Shown here: in pieces, positions 1 to 10,571 of the stretch
Layout: each line of letters begins with the position of its first letter
How positions within the stretch are numbered: position 1 is the first letter of the stretch
Assembly (NCBI GenBank): GCA_018806915.1
Contig: JAGKQI010000096.1
Location: 1,302,001-1,366,000 of the forward strand
Length of the DNA: 64,000 bases
Source: Phytophthora colocasiae
Lineage: Eukaryota > Oomycota > Peronosporomycetes > Peronosporales > Peronosporaceae
Reading direction: 5' to 3'
Notes under the pieces: model-generated
Seen by the model: only the letters and a program-made list of their open reading frames with translations
Told to the model about the DNA's origin: nothing
Databases searched by the model: none
Made by a program: the position numbers and the translations under genes

Positions 1-61
1 TCTTAGTGTACAAATCCCCCTGGGGGTTAATGAAGAAGTTAGCACTCACCCTAACGCTGCA

Positions 62-3000
62 ATGGTGGCTACTCAAGGAGCTCAAGACGAAGATATTCAC
101 GAAGATGCAACTGGATTTGTGTGTTGGAGCAACCAAGGCAACGTTTGGGAGGTAGCAGTTGAAGACCGACGTATCCGAGTCCGAGCTTTTGAGAAGCAAA
201 GTGCAGGGTTTTTATCCGGAATTACTAAGTCCGTATCTCAGTTTTTCTTCTCGTCAACGGCATCAAAGTCCGGAGCAGATGGAGGAGAGCTGGATGTGAA
301 CCAGCCCATTAAGTATTTGAGGGTACTCCCTTCGACAATGGGAGATGTAACCTCCATGAGTAGCAGTGGGGAGTGTGTGGATGAAACTTCAGACATGCTG
401 GTGCTGTTTCAGGACGGCATGATGGAACGCCGCACTTTTAGCACTGGAGACGTCATGGACTGCTCGTGCGTTTCTCAGTGGCATTTTGATGCCAGTCGTG
501 TGGCAATCAGCTACTTCAGTGACAATTTCCCGGAGAATCATCTGGCGAAGGTGTACATCGTTTCCATGCCGTACATCCAGGAGACGTGTTTTTCCCTTCT
601 TGTTGCGTTTGTGTGCTCTTCATCGCGTGCTGGTACCAACGCTAAAGTCAAGTATGTGCTGTTTCAGTTCTCCCTCGGTTCGGTGGATGACGACGCTGCA
701 CCGGAGTTGGAGTGGGCGTGTGTGTTGGACTTTGAACCATCTTTTGACGAAGAGGTTGCCAGTCGGTTCTTCCAGGTTGAAAGCTTCTCCATCACCCGCG
801 GCGCCTTGTACCTTGTATGGACGCACATGCAGCCGATCCAATTTTCTACTATTCTTCTGCCACAAGCTGGACAAACCAGTGTTCGCTCGGCTGCATTCCC
901 GCTTCAAGGTGCTCAAGACCGATTGGCCCTTGCGTTTGGAGCTCGCGTAGATCAGAGCTCATTTGACAACAACGCTGTAAAGGGGTCAGTGTCGTTTTTG
1001 CTCATAAGTGATGACGTAAAATCGCAGAGTGGATCAGTTTGTGTAGCCACGGCGTCCGATATGCAGAAACTGGAGCGTTTGGCGGCCCCAATCCCGTCCG
1101 AGGCTTCCGTGGAGAGGACACGTCGAAAACATGAAGAAACAGGCTACTACGCAAGCGAGTCTTCACACTTTTTGAGTGAGAACTTGAGCGTGGAGGACTA
1201 TGTTCGCTTGATTATGAAACACTTTCAAGATGATCCGAACTCCGCTTCAGCGCTGCGTGTGAGCGTGAGAGACGTGGGAGCTGTTGCACAGGCTGCTGTG
1301 TTCGTGGATTTCCAGATTTTGGATGCCAAATCATCATCGGGGCTACGTTGGGAGAAAGAAGGAAATGACAGACCCTTACCCCAGGCCGATGCACAGACGA
1401 CTGAAGCTGATATTTCGTCGGTAACACCAAAGCTGGTGCGCTATCAGATGGAGGAGAAAAAGAATCGTCACGTGTCCTTTATGGAGTTCCTCCAGCGCCG
1501 CTGTACGTCCGTCTGGGCGTTTATTGAAACCTCGGATGAGCTGAAGCGCCATTTGACAGAAAACGAAGAGAAATTGAACGCCGCAATTGCCCTGAGCAAG
1601 TTCCAGGCCTCGATTCTGTCTTCGAGTCCTTCTGACGAAGACTCAGAGGATGTGCAAAACATTCAACGCCGGTTAACTGGGAAGTTCCTCCTCCACGCGA
1701 TCGAGAAAACTGTGGAAAAGCGTGGTTATCAGAAAGAACAACTTCGGCTCGCCGGTTACAACTCCTTTGATGTTTTCTACTGCGAAGTGAGCAAGATTGC
1801 CGAGCTCTTCCAGTTTTTGGGCGATGAAGTGCAGATTTTGGCAACCTCGATCGGCGAAAGCGACCCGACATACCTTTACGCTTTGCTGGAAAGCGGCAGT
1901 GCCATGCTTAGTATGCTTTGCACACCAGTGCAAAGTTCTGCTGCCAGCTTCGCGCCGACTGGAAGTTGGGCTTTTTCGCGCGAAGTGCGTGAAGTACTGG
2001 CGAATCAAATCTCACGGCTGTCTGTTTTGACTGGATACTCGCAGGGAGCGACCGACAAGCAGATTCGCTGGCAATACACTGAGATTTTTGAGCTCACGGA
2101 CCAGATTCAGCGACTAGGGACGGTATTACTTGACAACTATGCTCAGTTTATCCCACTCGCATCAACCGAGGAGGCAGAGGAGTTGCGTAAAGAGGAAACG
2201 TTCACGAAGCGTGTGACGCTGAATCCGCTTATTCACATCGCGACACAGACGCCCCAAGAAAACGACATTGCAGCTGACTTTGACCAAGTTGGCATTGCGA
2301 CGCAGAAGCGAGCAGGTCTGTTTACACAGTGCGTAGAGCTCTGCGAGAGGTACGCGTACTTCGAAGGCATGGTTTTCTTGGTGTTCGTAGAAGATTCGGT
2401 GAATCTGTCGAAGCTGGATTGTGTGCTTGGCAAACTTCCGAAGAGTCTTGCCTCGAAAAGGCTGGAATCTTACTGCAAGAAGCATGAGGGTTTCGATGAC
2501 TTCATTTTCCGCTGGTATAACGGTGAAGTTCGGAACCCGTGGACACAAGGCACCCAAGAAGCAAATTCAACCATGATTGCATACCTGTTGGCTCACTCGC
2601 AGATTTTCGCGCCGTCATTGCATAAGTTCATGAAGAGCCGTGACCACTTGAAGAAGTACCGCTGGTTGACAGCTGTCTCGATTGAACGTTATGATCAGGT
2701 GGCAACACTTTCTCTGCGTGAAGCCAAGGGAGAGCAGCGTTCATTGCCGAAGCGCAAGACAATGGCCAGTATTGCCAAGATCGCTGCCTTTGCATCCCCG
2801 AGTCTGTCTCACCCCGATAGGGTTCAAGAAATCAACCATGAGGTGCGTCGTATTATTATTTGGGAAGTACAATGGGGGGTATATGTAGATACTAATCATG
2901 TATTCATCCTGGTATCTTATAGCTTACTCGTGGCAAGATTCAAGAGCTGCTGCTTCAGTTACCGTTGAAAGATCCTGTTAACCCGCAGCCTCTTTCTCCT

Positions 3001-3516
3001 GAAGACCTGGTTCAAGCCTGCTTAACATTCGCTTTTTCCGCCGAAAAGGATGACCCTATGAGGTAATTTACAACTGCTTTTGCTGTGTTTCTGAATACTA
3101 TTTACTTACTCCTCGTGTGCTGCAGAACCAACATCTTCTTGATGGCTCTAGAAGCTTTAGAAACTCTAGCTACTGACCCGTTGACCGAGGAGTACGAGGA
3201 GATGCGCGGTGACGTGTGGCGATCTTGCATCGTTGATGACGGTGAACTTTGGGACAACTTGGCTGTTGAGTCTGCCGCTGGTGTAAACGAGGAGAAGCTG
3301 GAGTCGCTGATGCGTCAGACACTACTGTACAGGGTTATGAAGAAGTATTCGTCAGAACCCGAACACCGGGTGCACGGAGCTCGAACCACTGCCGCATTGA
3401 CGATTGAGGTTATTCGAGAACTAGTGCACCGCGAGGGCGATGCCGATTCTGCTGTCAGCGTTCAGAGCCAACAGCTTCTCATCAAGACGTTGCACCTCGC
3501 ATTGTCGCTAGAGTAA
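62..3516 (+). CDS. NUP133: Nucleoporin Nup133-like protein
   Basis: Three exons read cleanly: 62-2842, 2923-3062 and 3126-3516. The introns are 80 and 63 bp, GT-AG, and the first has an ACTAAT-type branch site near 2891. The product is about 1103 residues, close to metazoan Nup133 (about 1150). The N-terminal half is beta-propeller-like. It is followed by the Nup133/Nup155-type alpha-helical stack, including the segment after residue ~460 with EEKKNRHVSFMEFLQ, typical of Nup133 family members. By family knowledge it is a scaffold subunit of the Y-complex (Nup107-160) on both faces of the nuclear pore. The start at 62 is the first ATG after a short leader. Family assignment is by recognised motif and length, so a divergent Nup155-type relative is the only serious alternative. 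Confidence 0.85.
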
Positions 3517-3712
3517 TCTAATCCTTACTTGTCGGTCGTTGAAAATACAAAACAGAATCTTTCGGCACCTCTTAAGGTACAACGCAACCAGCTGGCAACA
3601 CGTGCAGATCATAAAATTCATATAGCAGCGACAACGGTGCCTCAGAATGAAGTCAGCGAAAAAAGAACAAGCTCCTAATTACAGCGTCGAGGTAAGGTCG
3701 AGGCGCTCTATC
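3517..3712. other. Convergent 3' intergenic spacer
   Basis: About 200 bp separate the stop of the Nup133 gene from the stop of the minus-strand chromodomain gene. No ORF or structured element is evident; it should hold both 3' UTRs and polyadenylation signals. Confidence 0.5.
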
Positions 3713-5278
3713 CTATTCCTCATCCTCCGAGGAGACCGTCGGCTTAGGTGAGAGTGCGATTGTCAGCTGGAGATACACAACGTTAGTCGTTCAATTCACG
3801 AACAAACAGAGGTTGGAAGAAGTACTTACAACAGCCATCGACATGAGGATAACTCGCGACTCCAGCTCGGAGTTTTCAGTAGAAATCACCCAGCTGGTAA
3901 GCAACACACGTAAGCTTTGACACAAAAAAACACATATTCCAATGAACAACATACCTGTCTGAAAGGAAAAGGGCCAGCGAGCCCACAGCCAGCAGCGCTA
4001 GTGTAGTTCTGGATTCCTCGTGCTCACCGTTGCGAAGGATAACAACAATGGCAACCACCAACGACACATTAGCCAGAATAGCCGAGCAAGCAACCATCGT
4101 CTCGAACTCACGGGGAGTGGCACCGATCAAAAGCAGCAGCTCTGCAGCAGCACGCCAAGCCAGACCAGTAGCCACCCACTTCGCTGAAGCACGAGCATCC
4201 TTCTGATGGAAGAAAGTCAGCAGCGCCACCACCGGGATGAGGAACGACAGCCACCTCCGCCATAGCTCAGGTTCTTCCTCAGCACGCGGGAGCATCTGGC
4301 TTGCCACGAGAGAGCCAACTACGACAGCTACACTGAGCAACGATCCAATGTAGTCGATCTCCAATACCTTGGCTACAAAGCCACTCTGTGCGGAGTGCTC
4401 GTGATCATCAACGGTACTACTAGTAGTAGTTGTGTGGGTGGCAGTCTCCATCGAGCTCTGCGGCTTCAACAGCACCGACTCTTCTTCATCCTCGTACGAC
4501 AACGTCACCGGTTTCTTGTGCACAACCGTCTCAGCCTCCAGAGAATCAGGCACGCCCATCTCCCGCACTTGCGGTGTCAAACTAGCAATGGTTGATCGGA
4601 GGAGCAACGAGTCATCTTCTTCATCCGTAACAGGGTCCGTCTTCTGATCGTCCAAGCGAGGCACAAACTGCGAAGACGTATTTGCGGCAGCAACCTTCCG
4701 GTTAGATCGGCGTCTAGGTGTCTCCTTTCCGTTGGTCTCTTCATTGTTTCTAGGACTCTTGCGTCGCCTGGGAGTCGTCGACTTGACAGGACTCTCCTTC
4801 TTGTCCTCTTCATTGTTGTCCACAGGCAGCTTGCGACTCACTGAGGCACTGCGAGAGCGACTGCGACGCCCTCTGGTACGACCAGGGCTCTTACTCCTGC
4901 CTGGACTCTTGGATCTTGACCGACTAGGGCTGCGGCCGCGGGGTGTGGACCCTCCTGACTCCTTCTTGCGCTCTGTAACAGATAAATAAAATATAGCTAT
5001 GAAAGAGCTACAAGAAGGTGTAGCATTTACCTTCTTCGAAACGTTTGATGACATCCGAGTACCCATCAGCCTTCAAATCAATACGACTCTCCCTGAATAA
5101 TAAAAATGTTAGCGCAAAAAAAAAAAAAAATAGCACACAACTGAGGCAGTTATTACCAGGTGTTGTTCTCCTCTCCGAAGCCCTTCCAGACCACGAAGTA
5201 GTGCACACGCTGCTTGATCAGTTTGCGGTCCACGATGCGCTCAATGTCGGCCGGCATTTCTTCAGGAGCACGGGGCAT
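3713..5278 (-). CDS. Chromodomain + RS-rich + multi-pass membrane protein (LBR-like architecture)
   Basis: Five exons on the minus strand: 5278-5157, 5092-5031, 4972-3955, 3893-3830 and 3766-3713, giving 439 residues. Residues ~12-55 form a chromodomain (ADIERIVDRK, then the aromatic-cage-like HYFVVWKGF and NNTWES). Residues ~65-110 are an Arg/Ser-Pro repeat tract (SPSRSRSKSPGRSKSPGR). A basic and then acidic disordered region follows. The C-terminal third has five to six hydrophobic helices, e.g. IGSLLSVAVVVGSLVA, WLSFLIPVVALLTFF and ILANVSLVVAIVVIL, plus a last one created by splicing near the C-terminus. Chromodomains bind methylated histone tails and RS tracts are SR-kinase substrates. 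A nuclear-envelope chromatin tether is my inference, by analogy with lamin B receptor (Tudor + RS + TM). The membrane part shows no sterol reductase signature that I recognise. The start at 5278 is the Met nearest the chromodomain; the frame is open upstream to 5515. Confidence 0.75.
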
Positions 5279-5841
5279 GCGAGTTCTCTTTACGTTGAAT
5301 CTCTTTTCTCTTGGAAATAACGGAGACCAACAGCTTTTGCCGCCATTCCCCTCCTTCAAAAAAAGGTGATTTGATTGGTGGATTATAAAATCACTCAGTG
5401 ATTCTATGGGTGGAGTTTTCAAAAATTCAATTATTCGGTTAAGTGCGTAGTGAACTTTTGGTGAAGAACGAAGGCATGTATGTACATGTAGTTCCAAACT
5501 ACGGGGTACAACCATTTCGAGTCAGCTATAGCAGAAAAAATTTCTAAGCTTAGGGTTCAACTTTGAGTGTCGAGTCGAAATTCTTTGCTCGCTCTGCTAG
5601 ATAGTGTTTCGCAACCCGAACATCTTATGCCGTCCATGCAGCACGGTACAGGTAGACCTCATCCTCTGGAAATTATCAGGTGGTGCTGCGGTAAAAGATC
5701 CCTGCATGGTATACGAACAAGCAGTACTCATCGCAGTACTCGCTTGACTCCAAGTGAGAACCTCTCCTCCTCTCACTTCCCGATTTCCTACGAAAGCCTG
5801 AGTTTCTTCGTCCAAACTACCAAGCAGCAACTCTAAGCAAG
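5279..5841. promoter_or_regulatory. Divergent promoter region (chromo-TM gene / PLAC8 copy 1)
   Basis: A 563-bp spacer between two divergently transcribed genes. Its right part, from about 5600, is recognisably but imperfectly related to the region upstream of the second PLAC8 gene (about 10880-11109). Shared blocks include CATCCTCTGGAAA, CTGCGGTAAAAG and CGTCCAAACTACCAAGCAGCA. These shared blocks may be conserved promoter or 5' UTR elements of the PLAC8 pair. No further gene is seen. Confidence 0.5.
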
Positions 5842-6483
5842 ATGAGCCAACCACTCTGCACCGAGACACCAGCTAAGCCAGTAGAGGTTCCGTACTGGGA
5901 CCAACCAGTAGGGTCTCAGCAGGCAGGGAAGGATCTAGAAAGTGAAGACGGACTGATTAGGGGTCAGTGGGCCGTCGGCTTCTGGGACTGCTTCACGGAC
6001 CTCATGCCCAACTGCTTCATGGTCACGTGTTGTTCGTGCATCTCGATGGCGCAGATCTCGGCAAGGCTCGGCGTGACGTCGTACTCGAAGGCACTCATCG
6101 CCTGCTTGGTGGTAGTCATCGCCGAGTTCGTGGTCAGCGGAATCGCTTCAAGTGCAGCTTCAAGCAGCGTCACGGTCGAGACCAACATCACCAATGACGG
6201 GACGGCGTACAGCTACTCAACCGATGATAACGGCGGTGGTGTGCTCGTGTATCGTGCCATCATGATCCTGGTGCGTGTGGTGTTCGCTCTCTTCGTGATG
6301 CTCCTGCGCAAGAAAACCCGTGAGCGCTTCCAGATCCCTGGCAACTCCCGCAACGATTTTTTCCTCTCGCTGTGTTGCTCGTGCTGTGCTTTGGCTCAAA
6401 TGGCTACTCACATCAAGAGCTACACGCCCGGTAGTTGCGACTTTGGCCCCGTTGCAGACACGTTGCCCGCTTACTCTGACTGA
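5842..6483 (+). CDS. PLAC8 family Cys-rich membrane protein, copy 1
   Basis: An intronless 213-residue ORF. It has the PLAC8/cornifelin layout: an N-terminal soluble stretch, WAVGFWDCFTD followed by the first cysteine cluster (MVTCCSCISMAQISARLG, residues ~70-85), a hydrophobic helix (ACLVVVIAEFVVSGIA), a polar loop, a second helix (MILVRVVFALFVMLL) and a second cysteine cluster (LSLCCSCCALAQMATH). Family members are linked to membrane-associated metal handling, cell size or organelle roles; the specific function here is unknown. A second copy lies at 11110-11751. The two proteins differ only at two N-terminal positions, and the central ~570 nt are identical. Confidence 0.85.
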   Translation: MSQPLCTETPAKPVEVPYWDQPVGSQQAGKDLESEDGLIRGQWAVGFWDCFTDLMPNCFMVTCCSCISMAQISARLGVTSYSKALIACLVVVIAEFVVSGIASSAASSSVTVETNITNDGTAYSYSTDDNGGGVLVYRAIMILVRVVFALFVMLLRKKTRERFQIPGNSRNDFFLSLCCSCCALAQMATHIKSYTPGSCDFGPVADTLPAYSD

Positions 6484-6719
6484 AATGACTTGGGCGTATT
6501 GTTGTAGTGTAGTGTTCAATGCAATGTCAATACATTGCAAGTTGCCTTTTTCACTTCAACTTCTCTTTGCAAAATTCTACAAAACGACGATTGATCGATA
6601 CGTCCACGGATGGACAAGCGGTCCGTACTAATTCTTTTCGGTTTCTTTCAATAGTTTTGACTTAAAACCAAGGACCAGATAGGGTTCATTTTTCAATCTG
6701 AGTATGGTTAGCTTAAACA
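6484..6719. other. Spacer between PLAC8 copy 1 and MULE left end
   Basis: The first ~110 bp match the sequence after the second PLAC8 gene (11752 onward) with small indels, so it is duplicated 3' UTR. The remainder runs to the transposon's left inverted repeat. No gene is seen. Confidence 0.5.
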
Positions 6720-6753
6720 AGGGTCACCGGCAGGTCTGGTCTCACATTAGGTC
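6720..6753 (+). repeat. MULE left terminal inverted repeat
   Basis: A 34-bp terminal inverted repeat, identical as reverse complement to 8774-8807. It defines the left end of the transposon. Confidence 0.9.
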
Positions 6754-6996
6754 CCTACGTTTATTTTCCAACTGCAGGTCTGGTCACGGATTCAGGTCCC
6801 ACCGCTTACCAGTACTTAGTACACGTACGAAGTACATTGTCTTGCAGCAGCGTTTCGGTGATCTTACGTTGCTTGTTCTGTTAAGCAATCACCAAAACGA
6901 CTGGTGCTCCTTGGCGTTGATGAAGAAAACCAAACCCTCATCCAACCACTAAGCCAGCACCCACAAGTCATTCTCGAAATCATCTCTCAAATCCCA

Positions 6997-8602
6997 ATGG
7001 CAACTAGCCTTCACGGCACTGACCGGAACTCGTTTCCAGTAGTCTCTGCAATGCGGTCGGGGTCCCAGCACAGCGACACCGACGTGTCCGAGGCAGAAAC
7101 CATCATTTTGTACGAGGATGCCGAGCGGAGCTCGGTGTATGAAACTGTAATTTTTCTCGACGGATATCAACTTACTCGGTCAAGACGGTCTTCAGTAAAG
7201 GCATCATATCGTTGCAGTTACTACAGACGCACTGGTTGTACCGCTCGTGTAGAATTTTTTGCGGCTGGTGGTGGCTACAGAAGGGTGAGACCACATACAT
7301 GCAACGTCGCTGAGGTTCCGGACGCGGATAACGCGATGATCAACGTTGAGGAGCAGATAAAACGCTAGATCGACGGTTGAGCAACCGTCGGAGCCTGCCC
7401 TGAGCGTGTGGGACACAATAAACAGTATGTTTTATCAGCGAGAGGATGGTAGAGCAGTCATTGGCCTTACGCGCGACCAAGTTGTCGGACGAGTGTACAG
7501 CACACGGCGTGTACATTATGGCGGTGATATGCATGGACTCATCGAAGTACCTCCGCTGTCTATGGTTGTTGGCACTACCCTACGGTTCTTTCAGTTCCAC
7601 AACATTTACTACGAACCACGCCAGAAAGACCCGAACGAGCCACAGCGAATCATTGGTTGGGCGCATCCTGAGTTGATCAAGCTACTCATGTACAAGTCAA
7701 TAACGGTCTTCGTTGACGGCACGTTCCGGTGTGTACCGTCAAAATTTCATCAATGTGTGATTGTCATGGTGATGGATAGCGCTACCGACCTTTTTGTTCC
7801 GATCTTCTACGTGCTGTGCAGCGGAAAAACTCAAGACACTTACTGTAACGTGATCAACAGCATTGTCCAGTGCACGAAGGAGAAGTTGGATCCTGGTACT
7901 GTGGTATGTGACTTTGAGGCTGCTCTAATCAACGCAGTCGGCGTACAGTTTCCGGACGCAACCTTGGTGGGTTGTTATTTTCATTTCAAACAGGCGTTGA
8001 GGCGCAAAATGAAGAAGTTGTCGCTACCTGCCGCTGAGATTTCCATCGCTATGCAGCGTGGTGTACTCGACACTCTTACTGTCATCAAGCGAAAACATAT
8101 CGCTAAAAAGGGGATTGCACATGTCAAGTCAATAATGATGGAGAAGTGCTCGGCTGCCGGTATCTCCTACTCCACCGACAAGTGGCGTTCATTTTGGGCG
8201 TATTTTGTCAAGACATGGATCAAGAAGTACAAGCCTGCGTCGTGGAATGTACACGGCCTCGACCGCAATACCGTGAGCCGCACCAATAACCCGCTTGAGA
8301 GATTTAACCGCGAGTTGAACGAAACATTTTCAACCCCGCACCCGACGTTACCAGCATTCGTCAGCAAAATTGAGTCCCTCGCTCGGAAACACGTACAGCT
8401 GAGGCAAGATACACCACTGCGTGTTCGCCGGCGCCAACGCCAGCCGGTCGTTCTTCCGGCTGCGGTAGAGTTTGAGACGTCCGACGAGGAATCGGAAGAC
8501 GAGAGGACAGAGGACAGCCGCCAGTACTCCAGTGACAGCACCAACGACGAAGAGACGGCGGGAGATACCCAAGTGGATATGGAGTTTGAAGTGTTAATCT
8601 AG
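6997..8602 (+). pseudogene. MULE transposase with FLYWCH-like finger, frameshifted
   Basis: The first segment (ATG at 6997, open to a TAG at 7368) carries a FLYWCH/WRKY-like zinc-binding region: YRCSYYRRTGC followed by a His-x-Cys (HTC) near 7290. The second segment is in the next frame, open from 7361 through 8602. It contains the MULE DDE domain: first Asp in VFVDGTFRCVP, second Asp in VVCDFEAAL, the CYFHFKQALR block, and the Glu in NNPLERFNREL. The C-terminal tail is acidic. The frame changes in the A-run around 7357-7362, and there is no convincing GT-AG intron there, so I read it as a single-base indel. About 535 codons in total. It would bind the TIRs and cut the DNA if intact. Confidence 0.75.
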
Positions 8603-8773
8603 TTGGTTGGTGAAGCTGGAACTTCCGGGGCAGAGATACGCAGGACTCGGAGCACGTTGATATTGACCTGTTTGTAGAAAGGTTTTACCTCGATTTCCTT
8701 CGCTACATTCAAATAAAAATGTTATGTATGGGCTTTAGGTCTGGTCACGCGTTTGGGTCTCATATCACTGCGA

Positions 8774-8807
8774 GACCTAATGTGAGACCAGACCTGCCGG
8801 TGACCCT
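8774..8807 (-). repeat. MULE right terminal inverted repeat
   Basis: A 34-bp terminal inverted repeat, the exact reverse complement of 6720-6753. It defines the right end of the transposon. Confidence 0.9.
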
Positions 8808-8849
8808 CTATTAAATCTACCCTGAGTATTACCAGCTGAAAGAAACGCC

Positions 8850-10340
8850 ATGACGGACATGTTCCAAAGGCATATTGAAGCCATAGCTCTCAATCTCAAA
8901 GACATGGGCTCAAGCAGGCTCGAAGAGACGCAGGAGTTTCCAAGTAATTGCCGGTGCAGGACAAATTTTCTTTAGGTCCTGTCTACTACGTCCGCCAGTG
9001 TTATCCCGAGTACTACACGCGCGTTCTCAGGAAGCTAAGGAAATACGACATCGTTACTGTCACGGGAACACCAGGTGAGTCACGGTGTTTGGTGGCTCGT
9101 TGACATTAGAGTAGCATTTGATATCTTTTTATGGCTAGGCATTGGCAAGTCTGTCTTCTACGCCTACTTCTACCAGCGCTACAAAGAAGAGAAGCAAGAA
9201 ACAACCATCATCACGGTTTCGTTTACGGAAGACTCAGAGAGAGGAGAGGCTGCTGTCTTCAAAGGTGGGGAGCAATTAGCGTCGTGTATAGATGGAGATG
9301 CGAACATGAGCACGATCATCAATGAAGCTCACAAGGCCGCCAAAGGCGACATTATCTACCTGTACGACGGGCCACCACAACGTCGACCGAACTCACCTTC
9401 AAAGATGGTGTGTTTCACCAGTCCAAATGAGCAGTGGCGGAAGAAGATAGAAAAGGAAGAAACGGCGACTGTGATACACATGCCATTGTGGGACGTGGAC
9501 GAGCTGTCCGCGGCAGCAAGCAAGTTGAAACTTGATCAAGTTACGCAGGAGAAGGTTAAAGCACGTTTTGCCTTCTTTGGTGGTGTGGCTCGTAGCTGCC
9601 TTTCAACAAACGAAGAATTCGTGGCAGATACGGTCCAAGACATTGTAGACGATATCGTTGGCATGGATTCTTTGCCTGAGCTGGAACGACTGGCGATGAG
9701 TAAAAGAGGAGGGCTCATGCGCCATCGACTGTGTCACATCCAGCCAAAGGCAGATCCAACATTTTACGATGTTCAAATTGCATCGTCATTTGTTTCGCGC
9801 CTGGTACTGCAAAAGATCGCGGGAATGCATTTCAAACAGCGAAATTCCATCATTCTTCGGATCCAAGGAATACCGAAATGCGCTGTACTCCGTGGACATT
9901 GTTTTGAGATTAAGGCACACGAGCAGCTTGTGCGAGGTGGTATCATTGAAACCACGTGTATCTCAGAAGAAGGCACCAAAACGTTCAAGATCAGCAAAAG
10001 CGAGGGCTTTTGCTACTTCAAACCTGATGAGTTATCGAGCGCCACGCTAAAAGCAACAGGCCCCTACCATCTTCCGCAGCCAGCCAACTTTGAGTCCGTG
10101 GACTCTTTCTACTGCCCTCGGCGCCGTCAATTTACGGGCAAGCGAAAACTGCTACTCTTTCAGATGGTTATGCCTTCGATTTCGCCACCCCCTGTGAAGG
10201 GGGGAGGGATTGTGGCTTTGCTGACTGCAATTGGGTGGTTGAACAGAGCAATGAAAGATCCAGCATCCCGACTGGCATTGATTTTCATATCCCCTGAAGG
10301 TAGCGAGACTGCAATTGACGGCAAGCAACCTGTGTCATGA
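8850..10340 (+). CDS. Crinkler-type (CRN/RHS-like) P-loop NTPase, degenerate and without secretion leader
   Basis: Exons 8850-8943, 8976-9074 and 9139-10340 give 464 residues. The motif CYPEYYTRVLRKLRKYD precedes a Walker A GTPGIGKS at residues 62-69, as in oomycete Crinkler C-terminal regions and the related retrotransposon-hot-spot NTPases. A Walker B-like IIYLYDGPP follows at about residue 140. Near the end, ESVDSFYCP and LLLFQMVM resemble the restriction-nuclease-like module reported for this family (inference). There is no signal peptide and no LFLAK motif at the N-terminus. The first intron would be only 32 bp, unusually short. After the TGA at 10338-10340 the same frame stays open 77 codons to the TAA at 10569-10571. 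This suggests the true C-terminus was lost to a nonsense change. Probably a pseudogene or truncated effector relative. Confidence 0.6.
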
Positions 10341-10571
10341 ACGCCAGCGGCGGATGGAGAAAGCGTCACGGTTGTCCCCGGTATTGATGATGAGATGGCG
10401 ACAGCTCTGGGAGAATTCGATATCCACACCCTGGGGGATTTTAACGCTAAACTTCCCGAACTAAAGTGCAGTAGGAAGCGCTTGCTAAAGCATTGTGTGC
10501 GGAATTTTGAAACGTATGAAAAGACGGGGGCAATACTGGAGCAGATTCCACAGTACGTGTGGAAAATTTAA

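Larger units (their letters stand above)
6720..8807 (+). mobile_element. Mutator-like (MULE) DNA transposon with perfect terminal inverted repeats
   Basis: A 34-bp inverted repeat at 6720-6753 (starting AGGGTCACCGGCAGGTC) is matched exactly, as reverse complement, at 8774-8807. Inside lies one transposase reading frame (6997-8602) with a zinc-finger region and a MULE DDE domain. Additional subterminal copies of GGTCTGGTCAC occur near 6777 and 8738. Element length is 2088 bp. The flanking bases show only a weak TTAAA similarity, so a clean 8-11-bp target-site duplication is not evident. Perfect TIRs suggest recent activity, but the transposase is frameshifted. Confidence 0.85.

Noticed and set aside
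10338..10340. Alternative genetic code (TGA as Trp), suggested by several in-frame TGAs
   Set aside because: Housekeeping genes here, e.g. CK2 beta, glutaredoxin and UreD, end with TGA, and all the in-frame cases lie in mobile or degenerate genes.
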